Source: DATFAS01 sp035254305 (GTDB taxonomy: Bacteria > Bacillota > Bacilli > Aneurinibacillales > RAOX-1). From it: DNA of 37,657 bases. The stretch is from positions 1 through 37,657 of the forward strand of contig DATFAS010000085.1 in the NCBI GenBank assembly GCA_035254305.1, written 5' to 3'. A program made the position numbers and the translations under genes. Below the pieces are notes generated by a model, which saw only the letters and a list, made by a program, of their open reading frames with translations, searched no databases and was not told where the DNA came from. Below are positions 7,671 to 15,522 of the stretch, one piece after another. Within the stretch, counting starts at the first letter, position 1. The number at the start of each line of letters is the position of its first letter.

Positions 7671-9356
7671 TTAGAATAATCCTGTGATTATTCCTTGATC
7701 ATCTATATCCATCTGTAACGCTGCTGGTTTTTTGGGCAGTCCTGGCATGGTAAGGATATCCCCTGTCAGTGCAACGATAAACCCTGCTCCAAGCGATGGT
7801 CTTAATTCACGAACGGTTATTGTAAACGACTCAGGCCTTCCTAATACCAATGGGTTATCGGTTAAAGAATATTGTGTTTTCGCCATGCAAATCGGTAAAT
7901 TTCCCCAACCATAGTCCGTGAATTGCTGAATCTGCTTTTTGGCCCCCTCCGTAAAGGATACATGCTCAGCTCCATACACTTTTCTAGCAATATGCGTGAT
8001 TTTATCTGGTATAGATTCATCTAGGTCATAGAGGAAATGAAACGAGTTTGTTTTTTGCTCAATCATTTCAACAACCTTATGTGCTAATTGCTCACCACCT
8101 TCCCCTCCTTTTCCCCATACGTCTGCAACCACAAGAACAATTCCCTTATGGTTACAGAGATCCTCAAGGATTCTAACCTCATTTGATGTATCGTTGGAAA
8201 ACAAATTCAATCCCACCACATAAGGAACACCAAAGGATTCCACGATATCTATATGTCGTAATAAATTCGCAAAACCGATCTGTAAGGCATCGACATTTTC
8301 CTCAGACAATTTATCCTTCGAAACCCCACCCTGCATCTTTAATGCTCGAATCGTTGCCACAATCACAACAGCAGAAGGAGTTAATCCACCCTTCCGGCAT
8401 TTGATGTTCATAAACTTCTCTGCTCCAAGGTCTGCACCAAATCCGGCTTCTGTTACAACATATTGTCCTAGTTTAAGAGCCATCTTCGTTGCCAGCAAAC
8501 TATTACAGCCATGAGCAATATTCGCAAATGGTCCCCCATGGATAAACGCTGGAGTATTTTCCAATGTTTGCACTAGATTAGGCTTTATAGCATCCTTCAA
8601 TACAACAGCCAGCGCCCCCTCGGCCCCTAAATCTCTCACATAAATTGGCCTATTATCATAGGAATAAGCGATAAGCATACGGGATAGCTTTTCCTTAAGA
8701 TGCTGAAGGTCCTCAGACAAACATAGAATAGCCATGATTTCTGAAGCAACCGTAATATCAAAGCCTCCCTCTCGAGGAACACCATTCGTTCTTCCTCCTA
8801 ATCCTAGTACAAGATTACGCAGAGAACGATCGTTCATATCTAATACCCGCTTCCATACGATTCGACGGGGATCCATTTGTAATTGGTTTCCTTGGTAGAG
8901 ATGATTATCAATGAGTGCAGCAAGAAGGTTATGGGCTGTGGTGATAGCGTGTAGATCTCCAGTAAAATGAAGATTAATATCCTGCATCGGGATGACTTGA
9001 GAATATCCACCTCCTGCAGCTCCTCCCTTCATGCCGAAGACTGGGCCTAAGGATGGCTCTCGAAGGGCAATTACTGCCCTCTTTCCTATACGATTAAGCC
9101 CCTGTCCAAGCCCAACTGTGACAGTTGTTTTACCCTCTCCTGCAGCAGTCGGACTAATCGCCGTGACGAGAATAAGATGCCCGTCTGGTCCATCCGATAG
9201 CCGTCTAAGAAGAGAAAGATCAACTTTAGCCTTATATTTTCCATAGGCATCCCATTCCGAATCTCCGATATTTAATTGTTCCACAATTTCTGAAACCGGT
9301 TTCATTTTTGTTGATCTTGCAATTTCAATATCTGAAGGTACCTTTTGTTTAGACAT
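7671..9356 (-). CDS. fhs: Formate-tetrahydrofolate ligase
   Basis: The enzyme makes 10-formyl-tetrahydrofolate from formate, ATP and tetrahydrofolate, feeding one-carbon units to purine and formyl-Met synthesis. At 561 residues it has the family's usual length. The ATP-binding P-loop 'TAAGEGKTTVTVGLGQ' lies near residue 69, followed by 'EPSLGPVFGMKGGAAGGG', 'FANIAHGCNSLLATKMAL' and 'TEAGFGADLGAEKF', all conserved in FTHFS. GGGAG lies just before the ATG. It is probably monocistronic; no clear intrinsic terminator follows, and the 41-residue membrane peptide gene comes next on the same strand. Confidence 0.98.
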   Translation of the reverse strand: MSKQKVPSDIEIARSTKMKPVSEIVEQLNIGDSEWDAYGKYKAKVDLSLLRRLSDGPDGHLILVTAISPTAAGEGKTTVTVGLGQGLNRIGKRAVIALREPSLGPVFGMKGGAAGGGYSQVIPMQDINLHFTGDLHAITTAHNLLAALIDNHLYQGNQLQMDPRRIVWKRVLDMNDRSLRNLVLGLGGRTNGVPREGGFDITVASEIMAILCLSEDLQHLKEKLSRMLIAYSYDNRPIYVRDLGAEGALAVVLKDAIKPNLVQTLENTPAFIHGGPFANIAHGCNSLLATKMALKLGQYVVTEAGFGADLGAEKFMNIKCRKGGLTPSAVVIVATIRALKMQGGVSKDKLSEENVDALQIGFANLLRHIDIVESFGVPYVVGLNLFSNDTSNEVRILEDLCNHKGIVLVVADVWGKGGEGGEQLAHKVVEMIEQKTNSFHFLYDLDESIPDKITHIARKVYGAEHVSFTEGAKKQIQQFTDYGWGNLPICMAKTQYSLTDNPLVLGRPESFTITVRELRPSLGAGFIVALTGDILTMPGLPKKPAALQMDIDDQGIITGLF

Positions 9357-9408
9357 AAGATCTCCCTTGATTCATTTTGTTTAATTAAATATACCAATGT
9401 CTAACGCC

Positions 9409-9439
9409 ACTATACCTTATCTATCATATTATGTTGCAA
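9409..9439 (-). promoter_or_regulatory. Possible fhs promoter
   Basis: On the minus strand TTGCAA (9439-9434) and TATAGT (9414-9409) are separated by 19 bases, about 53 bases upstream of the fhs start. Spacing is longer than ideal, so this is tentative. Confidence 0.3.
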
Positions 9440-9479
9440 AGAAGCTAGAGTATGCATGAAGAAGGGGGGCTAAAAGAAC

Positions 9480-9755
9480 ATGCAAGATATTCTTTTCAGT
9501 TCAGCAGCCCAACAGGGAATTTGGGCTATCCTATTTGTTTCGTTGTATTTATACCAGCTTCGTGAAGCCAGACGATTACAAAGTGAGGCCAAAGATCGTG
9601 AGAACAAGCTTACAGATTTCATCTCAAAAATTTCCACACAATATGAGGTCCTTGCACACCAGTTAGAACTACTAACCAAAAGGTATGAAAAAATGGGTGA
9701 CGATATTAGCGAAATTAAAACAGAACTACAAGTTTCAGGAAGAAAGAAGTATTAG
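9480..9755 (+). CDS. BhlA/UviB-family small holin-like protein
   Basis: This 91-residue protein has a short hydrophobic N-terminal helix in 'QQGIWAILFVSLYLYQL', followed by a charged coil with 'RENKLTDFI' and the ending 'DDISEIKTEL'. This is the pattern of the BhlA/UviB family: an N-terminal TM, an 'R-E-x-K' turn, and a C-terminal 'I..DI.EIK' helix. Members are known as phage holin-like proteins and bacteriocin-associated proteins. Here it stands alone with no endolysin or phage gene within the window, so a lytic role is not supported by context. A purine-rich AAGGGGGG lies 11 bases before the ATG. It is divergent from fhs. Confidence 0.75.
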   Translation: MQDILFSSAAQQGIWAILFVSLYLYQLREARRLQSEAKDRENKLTDFISKISTQYEVLAHQLELLTKRYEKMGDDISEIKTELQVSGRKKY

Positions 9756-9781
9756 TATTTTCACTTACATTAGACAATTCA

Positions 9782-9828
9782 TTACATCAACATAGTTCCT
9801 AGTATAATGTGAAATCTAGGTTTATAAT
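9782..9828 (+). promoter_or_regulatory. Promoter region with two TATAATGT boxes
   Basis: TATAATGT occurs at 9803-9810 and 9823-9830. TTACAT at 9782-9787 lies 15 bases before the first. This probably drives the gene at 9925; which box is used is open. Confidence 0.35.
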
Positions 9829-9924
9829 GTAAAAATACCCACAACTTCATCATAACAAAATTTAGAAATTAATTCATGAAAAACCACAAAAAAACAAATG
9901 CTATTCAAAAAGGGGCTCTATCTT

Positions 9925-10272
9925 ATGGAAATCACAAAACCCAACCTTATTCCTGAATTACTAAGAGAGCAATTTAAGGATCAGAAAATAAAGGTTACCT
10001 TTACTCAATGGGAAAGCGACGACTTAGAGGATGATGAAACCGTCACGCAATTTGTTGGAACACTGCTAGAAACAGCCATCCATGATAATCAATTTTCAGG
10101 CCTAGATGGTGCTTTCCACTTTTCCGTTGAAGGCGAGGAGGATGTAATTGAAATCTTAATGGACTTTCCACCAGATGATGAAGATGTTATAGCTACTCTT
10201 GATCAAGAGATGATTCATATTTATGGGAATGAATCCGAGCTTCTTATTCAAAAGAAAGAAGGGCAACATTAA
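9925..10272 (+). CDS. Hypothetical acidic protein, 115 residues
   Basis: I do not recognise this protein. It is strongly acidic (for example 'WESDDLEDDETVTQF' and 'FPPDDEDVI'), with alternating short beta-like stretches and no membrane segment or cysteine cluster. Start ATG 9925 has AAAAAGGGG about 9 bases upstream; the in-frame ATG at 9898 has no ribosome site. It is monocistronic and convergent with the DUF192 gene; a terminator lies at its end. Confidence 0.75.
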   Translation: MEITKPNLIPELLREQFKDQKIKVTFTQWESDDLEDDETVTQFVGTLLETAIHDNQFSGLDGAFHFSVEGEEDVIEILMDFPPDDEDVIATLDQEMIHIYGNESELLIQKKEGQH

Positions 10273-10297
10273 TGCAGATGTTGTCCCTTTCTCTTTT
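10256..10297 (+). terminator. Terminator between convergent genes
   Basis: GGGCAACAT (10261-10269) pairs with ATGTTGTCCC (10278-10287) with one bulged base. A pyrimidine-rich tail follows. The stop codon of the upstream gene lies in the loop. Confidence 0.65.
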
Positions 10298-10643
10298 ATA
10301 AACGTTTTAAGATCCAGTGCCAAGGTTCACCAATTCGAATCCGATAATATTTAATCGTTCCTGCATTAAACTCTACAATATGAGAAGTTCTAGATAGCTG
10401 CATTCCTTCTCGATTAGGTAAGAGCCTTTCTTCTAATCCAAGCACTAAACCATTCTGATTTAAATAGACAACATCAATACCAAATCGCATCCCATACGTA
10501 TGAACAGCAGTTGCCCCAAATAAAAACAATCCACTTCCGGCATTATTCCTTCCCAGCAATCCTTTCGTCAGTTCATCCATAGTAGTTGCTAATTCGATTT
10601 GACGAAAGAAAGCCCTGTGGCGATATATCGTAATCGTCTTCAC
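10296..10643 (-). CDS. DUF192 family protein
   Basis: The conserved blocks are 'ELTKGLLGRNNAGSGLFLF' (family pattern 'R..GLMGR....GMLF'), 'YGMRFGIDVVYLN' (pattern 'M....LDVIF') and the ending 'HIVEFNAGTI' (pattern 'VLEL..G'). Members are small beta-rich proteins of unknown function, often secreted or periplasmic in other bacteria; no signal peptide is seen here. I prefer GTG 10643 (115 residues), which has GGGGGA 7 bases upstream. Earlier in-frame starts would run through the promoter and start region of the divergent M48 gene. A tiny upstream frame ending in TGA overlaps this GTG. Confidence 0.75.
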   Translation of the reverse strand: MKTITIYRHRAFFRQIELATTMDELTKGLLGRNNAGSGLFLFGATAVHTYGMRFGIDVVYLNQNGLVLGLEERLLPNREGMQLSRTSHIVEFNAGTIKYYRIRIGEPWHWILKRL

Positions 10644-10746
10644 CAGACCATCCCCCGTGCCATTAACTCCCTTTTCACATCTTATTCCAAATCTACTTCT
10701 TTGTTGCAGGAGAGTTTCATAAATTATGGTAGGAGGTGTAAGCAGC

Positions 10747-11598
10747 ATGTTAAAAATCCCGTTTCGGTACGCACTCTCTACCATATACGCTAAATTCATC
10801 ATCGAGGACATTATCCTTGCCGCACAGAGCTTAACTTCTGCAGGATTATTTAATCTTCTAGTACTAATCGATCCGTCTATTCAGTGGTATCAATTTATTC
10901 AAACCAATTCTATAAGGAGCCAAGAATCCGAGCTCGCCCTACAAAAGCTTCACAAGGATCTCTCTCTAGACCCTGAAACCGATCGTGTTGTAAAGGAAGT
11001 ATGTATTGATCTAGAAATTGGTGAAATTAAAGTTTTTATGTGGAACAAAATGAATGCTGGTTATGTTTTTCGGAGAGTTTATTTACCGGCGGGATGGAAA
11101 GATTTATTTTCTGAAAATGAATTAAAAGCGATCATTGGTCATGAACTTGGTCATTTAAAATTGGGGGCCGATGCCCTAATCCCCTTGCGATTAGTCAACA
11201 AGATTGGCGATGAAATCTTGTACTCTCTCATTCCTGCTCATGCTACAGGATATCTTCTACTTCTATCCTCCATTATGACTCAAAATATAACTTATATAAA
11301 GATGATGTCACTGTCACTTTTCTTTCGCATCATCCACTTTATGGTTGAAAATTTCTTTTCTAGGAAGGATGAATATGAAGCTGATCAATACGGAGTAAAG
11401 GTTGCTGGTCAAGAAGCAATGAAAAATGCTTTGAGTAAAATTGATATTCGAGCTAGAGTCGAGCTATTAGAAAATCTGAATTACTTCCCCTATGTTAAAC
11501 AGGCATTCTACCATTGGCTTCTCAAGAAGGATACTGGAAGATTTCGTGAGTTGCTTCTTGATCATCCATTTTTGCATAAACGTCTAAAGACCATTTAA
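10747..11598 (+). CDS. M48-family zinc metalloprotease (Ste24/HtpX-like)
   Basis: This 283-residue protein has the zinc motif HELGH at about residues 132-136, inside 'AIIGHELGHLKLGAD'. The third zinc ligand region 'FFSRKDEYEADQYGVKVAG' follows about 80 residues later. This is the M48 arrangement (HExxH plus a distal Glu in 'E.EAD..G'). A hydrophobic segment lies near residues 20-41 and another region just before the distal motif, so it is likely membrane-bound, perhaps acting in membrane protein quality control. Start ATG 10747 has a full AGGAGGTG 8 bases upstream; the ATG at 10726 lies before that box and is rejected. Confidence 0.88.
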   Translation: MLKIPFRYALSTIYAKFIIEDIILAAQSLTSAGLFNLLVLIDPSIQWYQFIQTNSIRSQESELALQKLHKDLSLDPETDRVVKEVCIDLEIGEIKVFMWNKMNAGYVFRRVYLPAGWKDLFSENELKAIIGHELGHLKLGADALIPLRLVNKIGDEILYSLIPAHATGYLLLLSSIMTQNITYIKMMSLSLFFRIIHFMVENFFSRKDEYEADQYGVKVAGQEAMKNALSKIDIRARVELLENLNYFPYVKQAFYHWLLKKDTGRFRELLLDHPFLHKRLKTI

Positions 11599-11631
11599 AA
11601 AGTGGGCTGCCTTGCTTTAAGGCTACCCACT
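11598..11631 (-). terminator. Terminator of the YfmR-type gene (convergent gap)
   Basis: Between 11601 and 11631, GTGGG..GCCTT pairs with AAGGC..CCCAC. Read on the minus strand the stem is followed by TTTTT, so it serves the ABC-F gene ending at 11635. It may also slow the M48 transcript. Confidence 0.75.
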
Positions 11632-11634
11632 CTC

Positions 11635-13527
11635 CTATTCCCCCATTAATTCTGATAGCTCTGCCCACCGTTCTAGTCGTTCATCTAACTCTTGCCCAAT
11701 CTGCTGTTGCTCTTCAGAATGACTCCTTAATAATTGATAATCACTACCCGCCTGCTCAATTTCTCGAACGAGTTGTGCATTTCTCTCTTCTAATTCCGCA
11801 ATTCTTTGTTCAATTTTGGAAAATTCCTGCTGTTCCTTATAAGTCATTTTACGAACGCGATCAACCTTCTTTTGAGGTGGTGAAGCATTCTGCTGTTCTT
11901 TCCGATCATTTTTCTCTGTTTCCAAAGCCAATTTCTTTTGTTCCAAATACTCACTGTAGCTCCCATTATAATGGACCATTAGGCCATTTTTTTCTAAACT
12001 GAATAAGTGATCTACTGTTCGATCCAAAAAATATCGATCATGGGAAACAACGATAACAGCCCCAGGGAAATGCTCCAAATAATCTTCTAAAATGGTTAAG
12101 GTTTGAATGTCTAAATCATTCGTCGGCTCATCAAGCAGCAGTACATTCGGTGACTCCATGAGAATACGGAGCAGATAAAGCCGCCTCTTCTCTCCGCCAG
12201 AAAGTCTAGAGATCATCCCCCATTGAATACTAGGCGGGAATAGAAATCTCTCTAACATTTGGGAAGCTGTAATCACAGATCCATCCGTTCCATGTATCAC
12301 TTCAGCAGCCTCTTTAATATAATCAATTACCTTCATAGATGGATCAAGATTCATGCTTTCTTGATCATAATAACCTATTTTAACAGTCTCACCACGATCA
12401 ATATAACCTGTATCGGGATCTAACTTTCCAGCAATCATATTTAGTAATGTTGATTTTCCACTTCCATTAGGGCCAATAATTCCAAGTCGTTCATCTGGAA
12501 GGACAATATAATTGAAATCCTTGATAAGATATCGATTCTCTAGTTTCTTGGTAAGGTCCTCAATGACCATTACTTTTTTTCCTAACCGCTGAGTTCCTAG
12601 TGGTGCCAGATCTATTTGTTCATTTTTAAATTGATAACCCTTCCCCTGCAGCTCTTGAACCCTCTCGATTCTAGCCTTCTGTTTCGTGGACCTAGCTTTC
12701 GCCCCTCTTCTAAGCCATGCTAACTCTCTTCGAAGCAAATTCTGCCGCTTACTTTCAGAAGAAGCTAATTGTTCGAGCCGAAGCTCCTTTTGCTCTAGAA
12801 ATTGACTGTAATTTCCTTGGTAGAAATAAAGCTTTGCATCATCTAACTCTATGATTCGATTCACAACACGATCAAGGAAATACCGATCATGTGTAATGAG
12901 GAGTAATGCTCCTTTATACCTACTAAGATAATCCTCCAACCATTCAACGGTTTCATGATCAATGTGGTTAGTCGGTTCATCCAAAATAAGTAAATCAGCA
13001 GGGTGAATTAATACTCTTGCCATCGCAACACGTTTTTTCTGTCCCCCAGATAACTGACTAAGGAACTGATCAAACATTGTAATGCCCAACCTCGTAAGAA
13101 TAGCCTTCGCATTGGTTTCTAAGTCCCATGCGTCTGCTGCATCCATCTGAGGAATCAAGTCATGAAGTGTTTTCTGCCATTTCTCTGATGTAGGGTCCTG
13201 CTCTAGCTGGTAGAGAGCCTGTACATATTGGTGAACGAGCTTCATTTCTTTGGTTTCCTCAGCATATACATAATCTAATACCGTTATATCATCAGCGATT
13301 TCTGGGGTTTGCGACAAATATTGTATGCGCATCCGATTACCCACTGCAATTCGACCTTGATCAGGTGGGATCAACCCTGCAATAACTTTGAGAAAGGTCG
13401 ATTTTCCAGTCCCATTCACGCCAATTAAACCAATTTTTTGCCCTTCATCAATTCCGAACGTTATATTTTCAAAAAGTGGTTTTACACCATAAGATTTAGA
13501 GACAGCTTCCAATGAAATAATATTCAT
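11635..13527 (-). CDS. yfmR: ABC-F family ATPase, YfmR/Uup type
   Basis: This is a soluble protein of about 630 residues with twin ATPase cassettes. Cassette 1 has Walker A 'GVNGTGKST' near residue 38, 'LSGGQKKRVAMA' and 'LLILDEPTNHID'. Cassette 2 has 'GPNGSGKST', 'LSGGEKRRLYLLRI' and 'LLLDEPTNDLD'. The linker 'ELAWLRRGAKARSTKQKARI' is typical of the Uup/YfmR branch, as is the C-terminal coiled coil from about residue 545 to the end. YfmR/Uup proteins are known to help translation, including at proline stalls, from the ribosomal E site. Start ATG 13527 is 9 bases after AAAAGGA; ATG 13545 has no ribosome site. It is the second ABC-F in the window and of a different subfamily from the first. 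Confidence 0.92.
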   Translation of the reverse strand: MNIISLEAVSKSYGVKPLFENITFGIDEGQKIGLIGVNGTGKSTFLKVIAGLIPPDQGRIAVGNRMRIQYLSQTPEIADDITVLDYVYAEETKEMKLVHQYVQALYQLEQDPTSEKWQKTLHDLIPQMDAADAWDLETNAKAILTRLGITMFDQFLSQLSGGQKKRVAMARVLIHPADLLILDEPTNHIDHETVEWLEDYLSRYKGALLLITHDRYFLDRVVNRIIELDDAKLYFYQGNYSQFLEQKELRLEQLASSESKRQNLLRRELAWLRRGAKARSTKQKARIERVQELQGKGYQFKNEQIDLAPLGTQRLGKKVMVIEDLTKKLENRYLIKDFNYIVLPDERLGIIGPNGSGKSTLLNMIAGKLDPDTGYIDRGETVKIGYYDQESMNLDPSMKVIDYIKEAAEVIHGTDGSVITASQMLERFLFPPSIQWGMISRLSGGEKRRLYLLRILMESPNVLLLDEPTNDLDIQTLTILEDYLEHFPGAVIVVSHDRYFLDRTVDHLFSLEKNGLMVHYNGSYSEYLEQKKLALETEKNDRKEQQNASPPQKKVDRVRKMTYKEQQEFSKIEQRIAELEERNAQLVREIEQAGSDYQLLRSHSEEQQQIGQELDERLERWAELSELMGE

Positions 13528-13575
13528 AGAGATAATCCTTTTCATTTGCTTTAATTTAATATCCTCATCTTAACA

Positions 13576-13625
13576 TAAAAACTTGCAAAGGACCCACCTG
13601 ACATTCTACTTCAGTGTGAGTCCTT
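13576..13625 (-). terminator. Putative terminator of the nucleotidase gene
   Basis: 13588-13597 pairs with 13616-13625 (10 bp with one G-U pair). On the minus strand the hairpin is followed, after a short gap, by GTTTTTATG. Confidence 0.5.
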
Positions 13626-13672
13626 CATCCCTATTAATGGAATCAATAGTAGAATCATATGGAGGGGTTTCA

Positions 13673-14236
13673 TTAATCATTGGAGATCATCTTTCCCTTT
13701 ATTTCGTGCCAGTCTTTCACCCGTATGATGCCATCTGGCAGTATTCCTTGATTATATGGGGTATCGAGGAGAAATACAGGAACTTTCAGTTGATTCCATA
13801 TCTCTACTGCATTTTCTAGCCGGTCCTCAACCATAATGGATACCTGATTATCTTGAATTGCCTTCGATTTATCATGGGAACCCGTACAAATAATCGGGCG
13901 ATCCGGAAAGCCATGAGTTAATAGCCATTGATGCGTAATATCTCGAAACTCTTGAAGCCTTGCCGTTATATAAACAACATGGTAATTCTGATCAATCCAC
14001 CCAAGCTCCTTTTGTGCGCATTTCCTTGGAATGGAATCTCGATAGATGGGTAAACTGTGTTCATCGAATAAGGAACAAAATGCCTCGTATTCCATCCCAA
14101 AAATTTCATGTAGGTCATACTGAATTAACTGTTCAGGAGTTACCTGTGTATTTAGCAGTTGGTTTAAATAAGGCAAAAAAGAAAAATACTCGGATAAAGT
14201 TCCATCGATGTCAATGCCGAGTGTTTGCTTATGCAT
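13673..14236 (-). CDS. HAD-superfamily 5'-nucleotidase-like hydrolase (YqfW-like)
   Basis: This 187-residue protein has HAD motif I 'GIDIDGTLSEY' at the N-terminus (nucleophile Asp and general-acid Asp). 'VVYITARL' is motif II (Thr), Lys follows in 'TGSHDKSKAI', and 'IMVEDRLENAVE' is motif IV. The spacing and the helical cap after motif I resemble the 5'(3')-deoxyribonucleotidase group and Bacillus YqfW. It would dephosphorylate a small phosphorylated metabolite, possibly a nucleotide; the substrate is not determined. GAGAGG lies 9 bases before ATG 14236. It precedes a separate terminator, so it is monocistronic. Confidence 0.85.
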   Translation of the reverse strand: MHKQTLGIDIDGTLSEYFSFLPYLNQLLNTQVTPEQLIQYDLHEIFGMEYEAFCSLFDEHSLPIYRDSIPRKCAQKELGWIDQNYHVVYITARLQEFRDITHQWLLTHGFPDRPIICTGSHDKSKAIQDNQVSIMVEDRLENAVEIWNQLKVPVFLLDTPYNQGILPDGIIRVKDWHEIKGKMISND

Positions 14237-14293
14237 GAAAAGAACCTCTCTTTATTTAATACTAACTAAATGATTGAACGGAAAGGAGCTCTT

Positions 14294-14389
14294 ATGAATA
14301 GTTTATGCCCCTCTTGCAGCAGGGAGTTACAGTTACAAGCACTTTGGAATAAAAGTAAAGAATATAAAAACAAAACAGTCTTCAATTAA
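14294..14389 (+). CDS. Possible 31-residue CxxC peptide
   Basis: ATG 14294 has AAAGGAG 5 bases upstream and opens a frame beginning 'MNSLCPSCSRELQLQALW', with one CPSC pair like half of a zinc ribbon, and a lysine-rich tail. It is divergent from the nucleotidase gene and its stop lies within the thioredoxin terminator hairpin. It may be a real small protein or a leftover of a longer zinc-finger gene. The ribosome site is the main argument. Confidence 0.35.
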   Translation: MNSLCPSCSRELQLQALWNKSKEYKNKTVFN

Positions 14390-14398
14390 AGACTGTTT
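14365..14398 (-). terminator. Intrinsic terminator of the thioredoxin-like gene
   Basis: A perfect 10-bp stem (14373-14382 with 14389-14398) with a 6-base loop carries the stop codon in the loop. On the minus strand it is followed by a T-rich run. Confidence 0.85.
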
Positions 14399-14739
14399 CG
14401 TCCTTCTAGAGCTTGCACCATTTGTATGGTTCGTTCCATAAAAGATTCAATCTCTTCCTGAGATTTAGCCTCTCGACTAACAAATCGAATGAGTTCTTTA
14501 CCTCCGAAAAAGGCAACAAAGCTGGGGATTCCAAAAACATTTAATTGCTCTCCTAATTCAGAAAATTGATCACGATCAACGGATAAGAATTGAATTTGAC
14601 TAAATTTATCTACTACCTCTGGCATAAAAGGATCAATTCTTTTACAGTCTTTGCACCAATTTGTGTAGAATTTGGCTACAACGAGTTTATTGGATTGAAT
14701 ATAGCTCTCCCATTGTTCAACGGATTGAATTTCTATCAT
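14386..14739 (-). CDS. Thioredoxin-family protein
   Basis: This 117-residue single-domain protein has the redox motif 'FYTNWCKDCKRI' (WCxxC type, here CKDC) near residue 29. The cis-proline loop 'FGIPSFVAFFGG' is near 70. It would catalyse thiol-disulfide exchange in the cytoplasm; no signal peptide or TM is seen. The CKDC active site differs from the usual CGPC of housekeeping thioredoxin, so it is probably an auxiliary one. AGAGGTG lies 8 bases before the ATG. It is the last gene of a possible three-gene run with the small protein at 14786 and the Lin0512 gene at 15064. Confidence 0.9.
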   Translation of the reverse strand: MIEIQSVEQWESYIQSNKLVVAKFYTNWCKDCKRIDPFMPEVVDKFSQIQFLSVDRDQFSELGEQLNVFGIPSFVAFFGGKELIRFVSREAKSQEEIESFMERTIQMVQALEGRNSL

Positions 14740-14785
14740 CTCTATTCACCTCTTGGTTCATTATACCATTAATCCTATCTTCCAA

Positions 14786-14983
14786 CTAGGATTCGTATTT
14801 ATTTTTCTTTTCCGTGGGTACATACTTCCGAATAATCTTCGTTTCCTCTGCCACTTGATTAAACGTATTTGGTGTAATCGCCACCCAGCGAGGGGGCAAT
14901 TTCTTCACGGCCTCCTGCTGTTCATCAAGCTTTGGAAGATCAGCATCACGAATCATTTTTTCCAGTTCCTTCTCCATAGACAT
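14786..14983 (-). CDS. Hypothetical small protein, 65 residues
   Basis: I do not recognise this protein. It is soluble and highly charged, with a helical acidic N-terminus and a conserved-looking centre 'LPPRWVAITPNTFNQVAEET'. GGGGGAG lies 8 bases before ATG 14983, a strong ribosome site. It sits 46 bases upstream of the thioredoxin-like gene on the same strand and 80 bases downstream of the Lin0512-family gene, suggesting co-transcription. Confidence 0.7.
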   Translation of the reverse strand: MSMEKELEKMIRDADLPKLDEQQEAVKKLPPRWVAITPNTFNQVAEETKIIRKYVPTEKKNKYES

Positions 14984-15063
14984 ACAAAAAACTCCCCCTT
15001 TTCTATTGAGAAAATAGAATGTATGAATCGTATTATGGACATGAACTCCTTCGTTTATGTACC

Positions 15064-15429
15064 TTAATAACCTACTTCTACGGAGGCGATAACAATATAG
15101 GCTAAATCGTTCACATCGTCTTTTTCAGCTATTACAACCCCACTTGAGGTGAGCATGCCGCCCATGACTACCTCAAAGCTCACTTGGCCATATGGTAGCT
15201 CCTTCTTGACTGTTTCTAAATCTAATTTAGCTTGATCACATGGGACAGCCAATCGAACATTCACCAACATATTATCCAAGCTATTTCCAGGAAGCACAGA
15301 ACGGAGTCCAGGCATAGAATTGTGGTGGATGGCATTTTGTACAGCTCTAACTGCTGCTTTCGTTACACTTTGACCGTGAAGGTCAACACCCATTCCTATT
15401 TCAACAAACATTAGTTTTTCCATTTTCAC
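15064..15429 (-). CDS. Lin0512-family conserved protein
   Basis: This 121-residue protein contains 'VEIGMGVDLHGQSVTKAAVRAVQNAIHHNS' (split here: 'GMGVDLHGQSVTKAA' then 'RAVQNAIHHNSMPGL') and 'EVVMGGMLTSSGVVIAEKDD'. These are the hallmarks of the Lin0512/TIGR02058 family of unknown function found in bacteria and plants. It has no membrane segment. GTG 15429 is preferred because GAGGAG lies 7 bases upstream; ATG 15423 is the alternative. Confidence 0.85.
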   Translation of the reverse strand: MKMEKLMFVEIGMGVDLHGQSVTKAAVRAVQNAIHHNSMPGLRSVLPGNSLDNMLVNVRLAVPCDQAKLDLETVKKELPYGQVSFEVVMGGMLTSSGVVIAEKDDVNDLAYIVIASVEVGY

Positions 15430-15522
15430 TAATCAACTCCTCATATTCAACCTGATTTCTTCATTCAAATAGAGCTCTATAAGTTTTATTATATACGATA
15501 GGAGTAAACATGAAAAATAACC

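Noticed and set aside
9470..9679. 69-codon minus-strand frame opposite the BhlA-like gene
   Set aside because: It is a mirror of the BhlA-like coding sequence with no ribosome site; the plus-strand frame has recognisable family features.
9480..10272. Prophage remnant suggested by the holin-like protein
   Set aside because: No other phage gene, repressor or endolysin is adjacent.
13583..13819. 78-codon plus-strand frame at the end of the nucleotidase gene
   Set aside because: It lies mostly antisense to the nucleotidase gene and starts inside its terminator hairpin.
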